Shown here in pieces: positions 8,454-20,149 of a DNA stretch of 64,000 nucleotides. The translations under genes and the position numbers were made by a program. Each line of letters opens with the position of its first letter. Positions within the stretch are counted from its first letter, which is position 1. The notes below the pieces were generated by a model that searched no databases, was not told where the DNA came from, and worked only from the letters and a program-made list of their open reading frames with translations. Origin of the DNA: Corynebacterium sp. (lineage in GTDB: Bacteria; Actinomycetota; Actinomycetes; Mycobacteriales; Mycobacteriaceae). The stretch covers positions 62,001-126,000 of the forward strand of contig NZ_JAUNKO010000006.1 of the NCBI RefSeq assembly GCF_030532715.1, in the 5' to 3' direction.

Positions 8454-10127
8454 GTGCAAGATGAAGGACTTCAGGACAACTGGAACCAGGTAATTCAGGA
8501 GCTCCAGCGACGATCAGCGCTGCCCGACAGCGGCATTCCGGCATTGACGCATTCCCAAATCGCACAGCTACGCAATGTCCAACCGGTAGCCATTGTCAAC
8601 GGTTATGCCGTACTCAACGCGAGAAGTTCACAGGCCCGCAAGTTGGTAGAACACGACCTGCGCGAACCGATTATCCAGGTGCTTTCCGCCCGCATGGGCA
8701 CCCCCTGCAACCTCGCGGTGAGCGTGTCCGGCTACGAGGACCCCCAACCCGAACGCTCGTTTGAAACTCCCGCCGCCGAACCCGCCCCGCCTCACGACGC
8801 CCCGCCGCCCCTCGGCACCACCTATCCCACCGCCGAGCCGCAGCCTCGACAGCCCCAGGCGGACCCGCAAAAAGATTCGAAGCCGGTGACGTTTCTGCAC
8901 GCCCAGGAAGCAACGAGCTGGCGCAATCTCAACATTGAGCAACCAGTCCAGCGTGCGCAGCAAACCAGGGAACACATTAGCCAACACAATGCTCCGTCCG
9001 GGCCGCCGCGTTGGTCGATGGGGGCCGGCGTACGCTCAACGGGCAGGCATGCGCTGCTGTCCACGCCGTCGAAAAGCGGCGCTGGCAGCACCGACGAGCG
9101 CTCACTCAACGGCAAGTATACGTTCGACTCGTTCGTTATTGGTTCCTCGAATCAATTCCCGCACGCGGCTGCGGTCGCGGTTGCAGAAAACCCCGCGCAC
9201 GCGTACAACCCGCTATTTATCTGGGGCGGTTCCGGGCTCGGGAAAACGCACCTGCTGCACGCCACCGGCAACTACGCCTGCGAGCTGCAATCCGGGCTGC
9301 GCGTGAAATACGTCTCCAGCGAACAGTTCACCAACGACTTCATCAACTCCATGCGCGACGACCGGCAGGAGTCGTTCAAACGCAGCTATCGCAACCTCGA
9401 CATGCTCATGGTGGATGACATCCAATTCATTCAAGGCAAGGAAAGCACCCAAGAGGAGTTCTTCCACACCTTTAATGCGCTCCACCAGGCAAACAAGCAA
9501 ATCATTTTGTCGTCGGACCGTCCGCCGAAGGAGCTGACCACGCTGGAGGACCGCCTGCGCACGCGCTTCGAGCAGGGGCTCATTGTGGATATCCAACCAC
9601 CAGATTTGGAAACCCGCATTGCCATCCTGATGAAAAAAGCGCAGATGGAACGCACGGAGTTGCACCGCGACGTGTTGGAACTCATTGCCAGCCGATTTAA
9701 AAACTCCATCCGTGAGCTTGAGGGCGCACTGATTCGCGTCACCGCATACTGCTCGCTCAACCACGTGCCGATCACCACCGACACCACCATGAAAGCGCTC
9801 CAGGACATCATGCCGGAGCAGTCCGATGTGACGATAACCACAGCGGCGATCATGGACGCGACAGCGGAGTACTTCAGTATTTCGCTGGAGGCACTGCGCG
9901 GTACGTCGAAAACGCGTGCAGTTGCGCACGCCCGACAGTTGGCAATGTATCTGTGCCGCGAACTCACCGAGCTGTCGTTGCCAAAAATTGGGGAGAGTTT
10001 CGGCAAAGACCACACCACGGTGATGTACGCGGATCGCAAAATCCGCAACGAGATGAAAGAAAAGCCCGAAACTTTTGGGCAAATCCAAGAATTGACGCAG
10101 ATTATTAAGGGGCGGGGGAGGGCCTAG
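8454..10127 (+). CDS. dnaA: Chromosomal replication initiator protein DnaA
   Basis: DnaA binds DnaA boxes, melts oriC and loads the helicase. The 557-residue protein has domain I (about 1-90), a long Pro/Gln-rich domain II (about 90-215), the AAA+ core with Walker A GGSGLGKTH (about 258) and Walker B LMVDDIQF, and a domain IV helix-turn-helix ending in the signature KDHTTVMYADRKI. The GTG at 8454 has AAAAGGAC 10 bases upstream and gives the usual N-terminus; the frame is open for 25 codons further but without a ribosome site. DnaA boxes lie on both sides. Confidence 0.97.
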   Translation: MQDEGLQDNWNQVIQELQRRSALPDSGIPALTHSQIAQLRNVQPVAIVNGYAVLNARSSQARKLVEHDLREPIIQVLSARMGTPCNLAVSVSGYEDPQPERSFETPAAEPAPPHDAPPPLGTTYPTAEPQPRQPQADPQKDSKPVTFLHAQEATSWRNLNIEQPVQRAQQTREHISQHNAPSGPPRWSMGAGVRSTGRHALLSTPSKSGAGSTDERSLNGKYTFDSFVIGSSNQFPHAAAVAVAENPAHAYNPLFIWGGSGLGKTHLLHATGNYACELQSGLRVKYVSSEQFTNDFINSMRDDRQESFKRSYRNLDMLMVDDIQFIQGKESTQEEFFHTFNALHQANKQIILSSDRPPKELTTLEDRLRTRFEQGLIVDIQPPDLETRIAILMKKAQMERTELHRDVLELIASRFKNSIRELEGALIRVTAYCSLNHVPITTDTTMKALQDIMPEQSDVTITTAAIMDATAEYFSISLEALRGTSKTRAVAHARQLAMYLCRELTELSLPKIGESFGKDHTTVMYADRKIRNEMKEKPETFGQIQELTQIIKGRGRA

Positions 10128-10602
10128 CAGCGGCCAAATCGCGAAAACTATCCACAGGCCATTCGAACAGTGACGATGGTCACGTTTTTGGGGGCTGCAC
10201 AGCTGTGAACAATGGCGTTTCCCCTGTGTACAACTGGGTATCAAGTTGTGGATAGCTTGTGGATAAAACCTGGGGACAAAATTTTTATCCACAACCTGCC
10301 CGAGTTATCCACAGTCTATCCACAACGATACTCACAGTACGATTTCGCCCTTGAGCTGCCCGGAAGGCACCTTTTCCACAGTTTCACAGGCCCTACTGCT
10401 TTTACTATCTTTTAACCCTTGTAAAGAAAAGAAGAAATAGGGGCTGGGGAAAAATCGGCGAGCGCGGCACGGCACATCGCTGGGATACGCCTCGGCTCGG
10501 AACGCGCTAGGTTTAAACTCGGACCCAACTTCGCGGTAGTTTGGTGGTGGTCCAACTACCGAGGAACCCTTCGACGATCAACTTCCTGAGGAGCCCGCGA
10601 GC
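10128..10602. other. Probable replication origin oriC (dnaA-dnaN intergenic region)
   Basis: Three perfect DnaA boxes (10258, 10285, 10305) and three with one mismatch (10148, 10247, 10316) are clustered at 10148-10324. They are followed by an AT-rich stretch at about 10393-10440 (runs such as CTTTTACTATCTTTTAA) that could be the unwinding element. The dnaA-dnaN gap is the established oriC position in actinobacteria. The dnaN promoter must lie in the last 150 bases. Confidence 0.85.
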
Positions 10603-11787
10603 ATGGAGTTACAAGCGGTGTCGTTCCGCGTCACACAAGACGATCTGGCGAATGCCGTTGCATGGGTCGCGCGCAGTTTGCCATCTAAGCCCACTCAGCC
10701 AGTGTTGCGTGCCATGCTGATTACCGCCGACGACGAAGGCTTAGAGCTCGCTGGTTTCGATTACGAGGTGTCCACCAAAGCTCGAATTCCCGCGGAAGTT
10801 ACGCACCCCGGCCGCATAGCGGTCGCAGGCAAACTCATCGCTGAAATTACGGCGACGCTTCCGGATAAGCCGGTGGAAGTGGTGGTTGACGGATCCAAAG
10901 TGTTGCTTACTTGTGGTTCAGCACGCTTTGAGTTGCCCAGCATCCCGTTGGACGACTACCCCCAGCTCCCGCAATTGCCGGCAAAAACCGGCGAGATTCA
11001 TCCTCGCCTGTTCGCGGAAGCTGTCACCCAGGTGGCTACCGCAGCAGGCCGCGATGACACGTTGCCGATGCTCACTGGTGTGCACATGGAAGTCAACGGG
11101 GATCAGATGCTGCTAGCCGCCACAGACCGGTTCCGGATGGCGGTGCGACACCTGCGTTGGGATCCCGTGGCAAGCGACGTCTCTGCGGAGCTCCTGATCC
11201 CCGCAAAAACGCTCCTGGACAACGCTCGCTCGCTTGATGCGGCCGGGTTAGATGTTTTAGACATCGCGGTAGGTTCAGGCGATCAGATCGGCCGTGAGGG
11301 GCTGTTTGGCGTTCATGCAGATGCTCGCCAAACCACCACCCGAATGCTGGACGCCGATTTCCCGAATTTCCAACCGTTGTTGCCCAAGACCCACACTTCG
11401 CTTGCCTCGGTGGAGATCAGCTCGCTGCAGACGGCAATCCGGCGCGTAGCGCTGATGACGGACCGTAACGCGCAAATCCGCATGGAGTTTTCCCATGGCC
11501 AGGTGATTCTGTCCGCTGGTGGCGCAGATGCCGGCCATGCGGAGGAAACGTTGCCGTGTGCGTTTAGCGGTGAGCCCCTGCTCATTGCGTTCAATCCGGG
11601 GTACTTGAAAGACGGTTTGAGTGTGATTCACACGGATCGTGTGGTGTTTGGTTTTACCCAGCCTTCGCGCCCAGCAATCCTGATCCCGGAGCCCGCTGAG
11701 CTTCCGGAAGCCGGCGAGGACGGTAATTTCCCCACCCCGCAGACGGATTTCACGTACCTGCTTATGCCGGTGCGCCTGCCAGGCTAG
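10603..11787 (+). CDS. dnaN: DNA polymerase III subunit beta (sliding clamp)
   Basis: The clamp encircles DNA as a dimer and tethers polymerase III and other factors. The 394-residue protein has the three clamp-fold repeats: an N-terminal block with LAGFDYEVSTKARIPAEV, a middle block with HMEVNGDQMLLAATDRFRMA and a C-terminal block ending FTYLLMPVRLPG, which closes the partner-binding pocket. The ATG follows GAGGAG by 9 bases. It lies 12 bases before recF. Confidence 0.96.
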   Translation: MELQAVSFRVTQDDLANAVAWVARSLPSKPTQPVLRAMLITADDEGLELAGFDYEVSTKARIPAEVTHPGRIAVAGKLIAEITATLPDKPVEVVVDGSKVLLTCGSARFELPSIPLDDYPQLPQLPAKTGEIHPRLFAEAVTQVATAAGRDDTLPMLTGVHMEVNGDQMLLAATDRFRMAVRHLRWDPVASDVSAELLIPAKTLLDNARSLDAAGLDVLDIAVGSGDQIGREGLFGVHADARQTTTRMLDADFPNFQPLLPKTHTSLASVEISSLQTAIRRVALMTDRNAQIRMEFSHGQVILSAGGADAGHAEETLPCAFSGEPLLIAFNPGYLKDGLSVIHTDRVVFGFTQPSRPAILIPEPAELPEAGEDGNFPTPQTDFTYLLMPVRLPG

Positions 11788-11799
11788 CAGAGGGTTGCC

Positions 11800-12990
11800 A
11801 TGTACCTCAGGTCGTTGGAACTGAGGGATTTCCGGTCTTGGCCGCAGTTGTCGGTGACGCTGGAACCTGGAGTGACGGTGTTGGTCGGCCGCAATGGGCA
11901 CGGAAAAACCAATGTGGTGGAGGCGGTGGGCTATTTGGCGCATTTATCCTCCCACCGGGTGTCGCATGATGCGCCGTTGGTGCGCGCGGGGCAGGAAAAT
12001 GCCCGTATTTCCGCGACGGCGGTGAATCGGGGCCGTGAGCTGACTGCGCATTTGCTCATCCACCCGCATCGCGCGAATCAGGCTCAGTTGAATAGAACAA
12101 AAGTGCCCTCGCCGCGGCAGTTGTTAGGCGTGGTGCATACCGTGTTGTTTGCGCCGGAGGACATTGTGTTGGTGCGCGGCGAGCCTGCTGAACGCCGCCG
12201 CTACCTCGACGAGGTGCTGGCGATGCGGTTGCCGCGCATCGCGGGGGTGAAGTCCGACTACGACAAGGTGTTGCGCCAGCGTAACGCGTTGTTAAAAACC
12301 GCCCAGGCGGCTTTGCGACGGGGCTACGATTCGGCGGATGGGGCGTCTGCGTTGGCAACATTGGATACTTGGGACGGTCAGCTTGCGGCGTTGGGAGCTC
12401 ACTTGCTTACCGCCCGCATGAAGCTCGTACAGGTGCTCGGACCGGAGGTTGCGGCTGCATATTACGGGTTGGCGCCGGATTCGAGGGCGGCGTCGCTACG
12501 CTACCGCTGTACGGTCCCCAATGCAGTGAGTGACGACGTCGCGATCACCGAGGCCGCCATGCTGGCGGAACTGGGGCTACAGCGTCAGCGCGAAATCGAA
12601 CGCGGAATGAGTTTGGTTGGCCCGCACCGCGACGATCTCGAACTGGTGCTTGGAGATCAGCCTGCGAAAGGGTTTGCCAGCCACGGTGAAACTTGGTCGT
12701 TCGCGCTAGCCTTGCGCTTGGCCGTGTTTTCCCTGCTTAAGAGGGAAGGTACGGAACCTGTGCTCATTCTCGATGATGTGTTTGCGGAGCTGGATACCGC
12801 TCGTCGCGCGGCGTTGGTAGAAATAGCAAAGACCGCCGAACAGGTGCTTATTACGGCGGCTGTGGGAGAGGATATTCCGAGCAATCTTCAGCAGGTAGTG
12901 TCCCGCACTCATACGGTGTCAGTGACGGAGGGTGCGGACGGCCGGATATCGGTGCTCAATGCAGAGCTGGATTCGGAGGTGGAACGGTGA
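11800..12990 (+). CDS. recF: DNA replication and repair protein RecF
   Basis: RecF is an SMC-like ABC ATPase that directs RecA loading at single-strand gaps through RecOR. The 396-residue protein has Walker [10 protein letters not shown] (about 31-39), the ABC signature region near [13 protein letters not shown] and Walker [12 protein letters not shown], plus the conserved [10 protein letters not shown]. Its stop overlaps the start of the DUF721 gene, the usual actinobacterial arrangement. Confidence 0.95.
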   Translation: MYLRSLELRDFRSWPQLSVTLEPGVTVLVGRNGHGKTNVVEAVGYLAHLSSHRVSHDAPLVRAGQENARISATAVNRGRELTAHLLIHPHRANQAQLNRTKVPSPRQLLGVVHTVLFAPEDIVLVRGEPAERRRYLDEVLAMRLPRIAGVKSDYDKVLRQRNALLKTAQAALRRGYDSADGASALATLDTWDGQLAALGAHLLTARMKLVQVLGPEVAAAYYGLAPDSRAASLRYRCTVPNAVSDDVAITEAAMLAELGLQRQREIERGMSLVGPHRDDLELVLGDQPAKGFASHGETWSFALALRLAVFSLLKREGTEPVLILDDVFAELDTARRAALVEIAKTAEQVLITAAVGEDIPSNLQQVVSRTHTVSVTEGADGRISVLNAELDSEVER

Positions 12991-13529
12991 TGGAACAACA
13001 ACCTCGCGACTCAATTTCGAGCGCATTCGAGGCGATTCGCAATGAGGCGCAACGCCGCACCGGAAAGGCCCCAGATCTGTCCAAACAGGGGCAGGTTCGG
13101 CGCACTACAACTCCGAAACGTCAGCCGCCACGTGGTCGTGCCACTGGCCCAGACGGGCGCGGCCTATGGCAGCAACCTCAGGCCGCCCCGTTGGGCAGCA
13201 TTATGTACTCGGAGTTGCAGCGACGTGGCTGGCGGAAGGAGCTCGCTGGCGGTTGGGTCCATGGGCATTGGCACGTGGTGGTGGGGGAAAAGATCGCCGA
13301 GCATACGAAAGTGGAGATGCTGAAGGATCAAATCCTGCATATTTCTTGTGATTCCACCGCGTGGGCGACGAATCTGAGAATGATGCAGCGGCAAATTTTG
13401 CACACTATCTCAGAGCGGGTGGGGCCGGACGTTGTGACGCAGTTGAAAATATATGGGCCGAAGGTTCCGAGTTGGCGAAAAGGGCCGCTGCACATTCCGG
13501 GACGAGGTCCGCGCGATACGTATGGGTAG
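12987..13529 (+). CDS. DUF721 domain protein (DciA-like)
   Basis: The 180-residue product has a disordered basic N-terminus (about 1-70) and a DUF721 domain (about 75-165; [30 protein letters not shown]). DUF721 proteins include the helicase-loading factor DciA, which interacts with DnaB; the mycobacterial homologue is Rv0004. A loader role is inferred from family and position in the replication cluster. The frame offers GTG at 12987 or ATG at 12990, both overlapping the recF stop, so coupling is clear but the exact first codon is not. Confidence 0.88.
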   Translation: MMEQQPRDSISSAFEAIRNEAQRRTGKAPDLSKQGQVRRTTTPKRQPPRGRATGPDGRGLWQQPQAAPLGSIMYSELQRRGWRKELAGGWVHGHWHVVVGEKIAEHTKVEMLKDQILHISCDSTAWATNLRMMQRQILHTISERVGPDVVTQLKIYGPKVPSWRKGPLHIPGRGPRDTYG

Positions 13530-13577
13530 TGATAAAAACCTCACCCAGCCGTGTGGCAGGGCCGTAGACGCGCCCGA

Positions 13578-13613
13578 CCCCTACCGCCGGTAGGGGGATA
13601 AGGGGTGTAAGAT
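13578..13613 (+). promoter_or_regulatory. gyrB promoter with operator-like dyad
   Basis: CCCCTACCG (13578-13586) and its exact inverse CGGTAGGGG (13588-13596) form a 19-base dyad with a one-base centre. It ends 11 bases before a -10-like TAAGAT (13608-13613), so it would overlap the -35 region. gyrB starts 44 bases further on. The regulator is unknown, and supercoiling-sensitive elements are also possible here. Confidence 0.55.
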
Positions 13614-13615
13614 GA

Positions 13616-15712
<2,097 letters not shown>

Positions 15713-15715
15713 CGG

Positions 15716-15763
15716 CAACGCCCGCCGTCCTGCAAGGTGGAACACGCAGGACGGCGGGCGTTG
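15716..15763. terminator. Terminator between gyrB and the convergent DUF6918-like gene
   Basis: An 18-bp GC-rich perfect stem (15716-15733 with 15746-15763) encloses a 12-base loop, 3 bases after the gyrB stop. The plus-strand side continues TTGTTG. It probably stops transcription from both directions. Confidence 0.85.
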
Positions 15764-15786
15764 TTGTGAGCGCCAGTGCGGCTGGG

Positions 15787-16227
15787 TTAGCCAGCGTGGC
15801 GCTGAATGATGCTGCCGATGTTGGCGGCGTTAGCCTCAAGTGCCTGGGCACCCTTGCCGCGGACGCTGCCGTAGATCTTGTTCAGGGTGGCGTTGCCCTC
15901 GTCCTGGGCGCGGCGGTCCGTGATTTCCAGGATATCGCTGGCTACTTCGCCTTTGCGGGCATCAAGGAAGGCGCCGAAGTCCTGATCGCCACCGGCGAGG
16001 AAGGCCTGCCACTTGGGGTCGAGCGCGTCTGCAATATCGGGCAGCAGGCGGCTAACAACCTTGGAGACGATTTCAGCATCGTACTTCGTGGCGGCTGCCA
16101 TGGCACCCTTGACGGCGACGCCGCCGACGCCGGACATGTCGCTGACGCTCTTGGTGATCAGGTCGGAAACGTCCGCAACCACGGCGCCTTTGGCCGCGCC
16201 CGTGAGCATGGTTTTCAGATCGGTCAT
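15787..16227 (-). CDS. Conserved actinobacterial protein, DUF6918-like
   Basis: The function is unknown. The 146-residue product is soluble, helical and rich in Ala, Val and Asp. It begins MTDLKTMLTGAAKGAVVADVS, then has repeated hydrophobic-helix blocks (GVAVKGAMAAATKYDAEIVSKVVSRLLPDIADAL and PKWQAFLAGG) and a tail like TLNKIYGSVRGKGAQALEANA. This matches, from memory, a family of actinobacterial proteins (DUF6918) that start MTDLKxLL and contain VVADxxxLID. AAAGGAAG lies 6 bases before the ATG. It is monocistronic and convergent to gyrB. Confidence 0.7.
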   Translation of the reverse strand: MTDLKTMLTGAAKGAVVADVSDLITKSVSDMSGVGGVAVKGAMAAATKYDAEIVSKVVSRLLPDIADALDPKWQAFLAGGDQDFGAFLDARKGEVASDILEITDRRAQDEGNATLNKIYGSVRGKGAQALEANAANIGSIIQRHAG

Positions 16228-16365
16228 CTATTTCTTCCTTTGATGTACGAATGTGTGGATCGCAGACCAGACTATGCGTAACTTCCGCCTACTGGGATAT
16301 CAATAGTGATTTTCCCAGTTCAATGGGGTGAGAATACACCCTGTTGGGTACCCCACAGCGCGCAA

Positions 16366-16414
16366 AACGGCCGCCACCAGTCAAGGGAAACATCCTTGCG
16401 TGATGGGGGCCGTT
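16366..16414. terminator. Hairpin downstream of the toxin-antitoxin pair
   Basis: AACGGCC (16366-16372) pairs with GGCCGTT (16408-16414), and CAAGG (16382-16386) with CCTTG (16394-16398), giving an interrupted stem. On the minus strand it lies after the toxin gene and ends with AAAACGGCC reading out to TTTTG. The remaining bases of the 16228-16527 gap hold the promoter of the DUF6918-like gene (minus strand) and the possible toxin C-terminal remnant. Confidence 0.5.
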
Positions 16415-16527
16415 CATGGGTTGTGATTCTTCCACCACAGATCACTCTTCACATGAGTTAACTGCAATCACAACAGTAACAGAGTTTACATCTTGTACCG
16501 TAATGTCATCAACATTTCGAAGGCGTG

Positions 16528-16791
16528 TCACGCGTTCAGGCGGGCAAAAACCTCTCCTACCACAGTAGCGAATTCTCTGTTTCTTGCGCTGAGCGGCGCC
16601 AATGCCGCTACGGCGTGTTCCAAACTGTGGCGCGCCGACGTGAGGTTTTGATGTACGGCTACCCCCTCGAGTTGCCCCCCTGTTACTGCGGAGGCTGCAC
16701 AAAATGCAGCAAAGTCGATAACACTTACGCGATATTGGTCACAAAACTCGTCAGCAATCAGCAGTAACTGTTCAGGGCTCAAGTGTCTCAC
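16528..16791 (-). CDS. Degenerate Doc-like toxin
   Basis: The 87-residue product looks like a Fic/Doc (death-on-curing) toxin: MRHLSPEQLLLIADEF at the start, a helical middle and RNREFATVVGEVFARLNA at the end, comparable with the Doc segment leading to FLxLNG. However, the active-site motif HxFx(D/E)GNxR is absent; PLSARNREFA stands in its place. The frame ends at LNA, yet the neighbouring frame continues for about 25 codons (to 16442) with DITVQDVNSVTVVIAV, which resembles the Doc C-terminus. The gene may therefore be frameshifted and inactive. Its GTG overlaps the antitoxin stop (GTGA). Assignment is tentative. Confidence 0.5.
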   Translation of the reverse strand: MRHLSPEQLLLIADEFCDQYRVSVIDFAAFCAASAVTGGQLEGVAVHQNLTSARHSLEHAVAALAPLSARNREFATVVGEVFARLNA

Positions 16792-17012
16792 GGGCGTTTC
16801 CTCGGTGCCGCCTGCCGAATCCGACGCTCCATTGCCGCGTGCTCGGCGACGCAGGTGCGTGCAAGGTCCCTCACCTCGGCGTCGAGAAGCGAGCGAGTCG
16901 CCGCAGCAACAATGGCACGCACAGCTGCCTCGTGCTTACTCGTGCCTTGGGTGGCGGCAAGCAAAGCCAATGCGCGATCCTGGGCGGGGGTCAACCGTAG
17001 GGTCATAGCCAT
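16788..17012 (-). CDS. Ribbon-helix-helix type antitoxin
   Basis: The 74-residue product starts MAMTLRLTPAQDRALALLA, a beta strand followed by a helix, and continues TSKHEAAVRAIVAAA, which fits the CopG/Arc RHH DNA-binding fold. The C-terminal half (LARTCVAEHAAMERRIRQAAPRKRP) would wrap the toxin. The overlap of 4 bases with the Doc-like gene is typical of a type II toxin-antitoxin operon. An inverted repeat lies just upstream, consistent with autoregulation. The pair sits between gyrB and gyrA. Confidence 0.65.
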   Translation of the reverse strand: MAMTLRLTPAQDRALALLAATQGTSKHEAAVRAIVAAATRSLLDAEVRDLARTCVAEHAAMERRIRQAAPRKRP

Positions 17013-17018
17013 GCCGCG

Positions 17019-17031
17019 ATGGTATCACCAT
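17019..17031. promoter_or_regulatory. Operator-like inverted repeat upstream of the antitoxin gene
   Basis: ATGGT-ATC-ACCAT lies 7 bases before the antitoxin start on the minus strand. RHH antitoxins usually bind short inverted repeats in their own promoter, so this is the best operator candidate. Confidence 0.4.
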
Positions 17032-17146
17032 GGTGGCACAGTGCGAGGAAAGGGCGGCAAAACGGGCCCCAATGGCCTCTATCTGCCCGCAAAAGCGGCT
17101 AGACTGGATAAGTCTCTACAGTGAAAGATCCAACAAAAGGTGAAGA

Positions 17147-19708
17147 GTGAGCGACGATAATTTTGAGGGCGAGGACCTCTTCGACCGCATTCGGCCGATC
17201 GACATCGGCGAGGAAATGCAATCCTCCTACATTGATTACGCAATGTCCGTCATCGTTGGACGTGCCTTGCCAGAGGTGCGCGACGGTTTGAAACCGGTGC
17301 ACCGCCGCATCCTGTACGCGATGTTTGACAACGGCTACCGGCCGGAACGCAGCTACGTAAAGTCCGCCAAGCCAGTCGCGGACACCATGGGTAACTACCA
17401 CCCGCACGGCGACTCCGCCATCTACGACACCCTCGTGCGCATGGCACAACCCTGGTCCATGCGCTACCCCCTCGTGGATGGCCAAGGTAACTTCGGCTCC
17501 CGCGGTAACGACGGCCCTGCCGCCATGCGTTACACCGAATCCCGGTTGACGCCACTGGCCATGGAAATGGTGCGCGATATCCGCGAAAACACCGTGGATT
17601 TCGTGCCCAACTACGACGGCAAAACCACCGAACCGACGGTGCTGCCGTCCCGCGTGCCCAACCTGCTCATGAACGGCTCCGGCGGCATTGCGGTGGGCAT
17701 GGCCACCAACATTCCACCGCACAACCTGCGGGAGCTTGCCGACGCCATCTACTGGATGCTGGAAAACCCAGAGGCCGACGATGCCACCGCCCTGGAAGCC
17801 TGCATGGATTACATCAAAGGCCCAGATTTCCCCACGGCCGGGCTGATTGTCGGTGAACAGGGCATCCGTGATGCCTACACCACCGGCCGCGGGTCCATTC
17901 GCATGCGCGGCGTCACCAGCATCGAGGAAGACGGCCAGCGGCAAACCATCGTGATTACCGAGCTGCCGTACCAAGTAAACCCAGACAACCTGATTTCCAA
18001 TATTGCTGACCAGGTGAAACAGGGCAAGCTGGTGGGCATTTCCAAGATCGAGGATGAGTCCTCCGACCGCGTGGGCATGCGTATCGTGGTAACGCTGCGC
18101 CGGGACGCTGTGCCGCGCGTGGTGCTTAACAACCTGTTCAAGCACTCACAACTTCAGACCAGCTTCGGCGCCAATATGCTCTCCATTGTCGACGGCGTGC
18201 CGCGTACGCTCCGCATCGACCAGATGGTGCGCTACTACGTTGAGCACCAAATCGACGTGATCGTTCGGCGCACCCAATACCGCCTAGACGAGGCCGAGAA
18301 ACGCGCCCACATCCTGCGCGGTTTGGTCAAAGCGCTCGACATGCTCGATGAGGTCATTGCCCTGATTCGCGCGTCTGCCACCGTGGAAATCGCGCGCAAC
18401 GGGCTCATCGACTTGCTGGATATCGATGAAGTTCAAGCCGACGCCATTTTGGCGATGCAATTGCGCCGCCTTGCCGCTCTGGAACGCCAAAAGATCATCG
18501 ACGAGTTGGCGGAGATCGAGCTGGAAATCGCCGACTTGAAGGACATTCTGGCTACGCCATCGCGCCAGCGCCAGATCATCCGCGACGAGCTCAAAGAAAT
18601 CGTGGACAAGTACGGCGATGAGCGCCGCACCCAAATCATCGCTGCCAGCGGGGACGTGAAGGAAGAAGACCTTATCGTCCGCGAAAACGTGGTGGTGACC
18701 ATCACCTCTACCGGCTACGCCAAGCGCACCAAGGTGGACCTTTACCGCAACCAAAAACGCGGCGGTAAGGGCGTGATCGGTGCCGAGCTCAAGCAGGACG
18801 ACGTGGTCCGACACTTTTTCGTCTGCTCCACGCATGACTGGATCCTGTTCTTTACCAACTATGGCCGCGTGTACCGCCTCAAGGCCTTCGAGCTGCCCGA
18901 GGCGGCCCGCACTGCCCGAGGCCAGCACGTTGCGAACCTGCTGGAATTCCAACCGGGCGAACAGATTGCGCAGGTCATCCAGATCCAAAGCTATGAGGAT
19001 GCTCCCTACCTCGTGCTGTCCACCGCACACGGCAGAGTGAAGAAGACTCGCTTGGATGAGTACGATTCCGTGCGCTCAGGCGGCCTGCGGGCAATCAACC
19101 TCAACGAGGAGGATCGTCTGATCGGGGCGGCGTTGTGCAATAGCGACGACGATTTGCTGTTGGTTTCTGAAGAGGGCCAGGCGCTGCGATTCAAAGCCAA
19201 TGATGAGACGTTGCGTCCGATGGGGCGTGCCACCCAAGGCGTAAAGGGCATGCGCTTCCGCGGCGAAGACCAACTGCTCGCCATGTGTGTTGTGCGCGAT
19301 GGGGCGTATCTGATGGTGGCCACGACCGGCGGTTACGGCAAGCGCACCCCAATGAAGGAGTACCCCGTTAAGGGTCGCGCCGGCCTTGGTGTGGTCACAT
19401 TCAAGTACACTCCAAAGCGCGGCAAACTTATCGGCGCGTTGGCGGTTGATGATAATGATCAAATTTTTGCCATTACAACCGCTGGTGGTGTGATTCGGAC
19501 GTCCGTAAACCAGATTCGCCCCTCGACGCGTCAGACCATGGGTGTGCGTCTTGTTGATCTGCCCAAGGGTGAAGAATTGTTTGCCATTGACCGGAACGTT
19601 GAGCGGGAAGAGGAAGGCGACAGCATTGAAACTGCTCCGGAAACTCCCGCTCCACAAGCTCAGGAAGCTGAAATTCAACAAACGCTTGACGAGGGTGAGG
19701 ATTCCTAA
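17147..19708 (+). CDS. gyrA: DNA gyrase subunit A
   Basis: GyrA carries the breakage-reunion and DNA-wrapping domains of gyrase. The 853-residue protein has the winged-helix region with the quinolone-resistance segment GDSAIYD (Ser90 and Asp94, equivalent to E. coli Ser83 and Asp87, both in the susceptible form), the catalytic Tyr129 in AAMRYTE, the GyrA-box QKRGGKG and six beta-pinwheel repeats. The C-terminal tail is acidic ([16 protein letters not shown] to the end). The GTG start has AAAAGGTG upstream, and a -10-like TACAGT lies at 17117-17122. DUF3566 overlaps its stop by one base. Confidence 0.97.
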   Translation: MSDDNFEGEDLFDRIRPIDIGEEMQSSYIDYAMSVIVGRALPEVRDGLKPVHRRILYAMFDNGYRPERSYVKSAKPVADTMGNYHPHGDSAIYDTLVRMAQPWSMRYPLVDGQGNFGSRGNDGPAAMRYTESRLTPLAMEMVRDIRENTVDFVPNYDGKTTEPTVLPSRVPNLLMNGSGGIAVGMATNIPPHNLRELADAIYWMLENPEADDATALEACMDYIKGPDFPTAGLIVGEQGIRDAYTTGRGSIRMRGVTSIEEDGQRQTIVITELPYQVNPDNLISNIADQVKQGKLVGISKIEDESSDRVGMRIVVTLRRDAVPRVVLNNLFKHSQLQTSFGANMLSIVDGVPRTLRIDQMVRYYVEHQIDVIVRRTQYRLDEAEKRAHILRGLVKALDMLDEVIALIRASATVEIARNGLIDLLDIDEVQADAILAMQLRRLAALERQKIIDELAEIELEIADLKDILATPSRQRQIIRDELKEIVDKYGDERRTQIIAASGDVKEEDLIVRENVVVTITSTGYAKRTKVDLYRNQKRGGKGVIGAELKQDDVVRHFFVCSTHDWILFFTNYGRVYRLKAFELPEAARTARGQHVANLLEFQPGEQIAQVIQIQSYEDAPYLVLSTAHGRVKKTRLDEYDSVRSGGLRAINLNEEDRLIGAALCNSDDDLLLVSEEGQALRFKANDETLRPMGRATQGVKGMRFRGEDQLLAMCVVRDGAYLMVATTGGYGKRTPMKEYPVKGRAGLGVVTFKYTPKRGKLIGALAVDDNDQIFAITTAGGVIRTSVNQIRPSTRQTMGVRLVDLPKGEELFAIDRNVEREEEGDSIETAPETPAPQAQEAEIQQTLDEGEDS

Positions 19709-20052
19709 TGTCTAGCCGCAATGTCACCGTCCGTAGGGTGTCGCCAATTTCGGTGTTTCGCACGGCATTGGCTTTGTCGTTAGCCGGGTTGGTGGCGTGG
19801 ATCCTTTGCGTGTGCATTGTGTACTTTGCCATGAGCATCATGGGGATTTGGGCGCAGATGAATGCGGTGATCGGCGGCGCCGGCGGCTCCGAATTCATCA
19901 CATTCCCCATCGTGTTAGGGGCGGCCAGCCTGTTCGGCGCGATGGCCACATTGTGCACTTCGGTGCTTTCCCCACTGGCGGCAATGATGTACAACGCATT
20001 TGTCGATCTCTTTGGCGGCATCGTGGTCACGCTGCAAGAGGACGCTGAATAA
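19708..20052 (+). CDS. DUF3566 transmembrane protein
   Basis: The 114-residue product has two predicted transmembrane segments (about 17-45, ALALSLAGLVAWILCVCIVYFAM, and 64-95, IVLGAASLFGAMATLCTSVLSPLAAMMYNAF). A gene of this family follows gyrA in most Corynebacteriales; its function is unknown. It is translationally coupled to gyrA (TAATG). Confidence 0.9.
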   Translation: MSSRNVTVRRVSPISVFRTALALSLAGLVAWILCVCIVYFAMSIMGIWAQMNAVIGGAGGSEFITFPIVLGAASLFGAMATLCTSVLSPLAAMMYNAFVDLFGGIVVTLQEDAE

Positions 20053-20060
20053 CGCTCAAA

Positions 20061-20106
20061 AATCCCTGGTGAATCCCGTGTGAAAACGGAGTTTCACCAG
20101 CGGATT
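20061..20106 (+). terminator. Hairpin after the gyrA-DUF3566 operon
   Basis: AATCC plus CTGGTGAA (20061-20073) pairs with TTCACCAG and GGATT (20093-20106) with a single bulged base. It lies 9 bases after the DUF3566 stop. Only a short T-stretch follows, so strength is uncertain. Confidence 0.6.
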
Positions 20107-20149
20107 TGCCTAAGTGTTGGATGCTCGGTAAAGTTCTATCTCGTTCCCA

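Noticed and set aside
9213..10292. 359-codon frame antisense to dnaA
   Set aside because: Shadow frame of a GC-rich gene; dnaA is certain and the antisense product shows no motif.
17099..18145. 348-codon frame antisense to gyrA
   Set aside because: Shadow frame of gyrA with His/Gly-rich composition and no start signal.
18284..19030. 248-codon frame antisense to gyrA
   Set aside because: Antisense shadow without a start signal.
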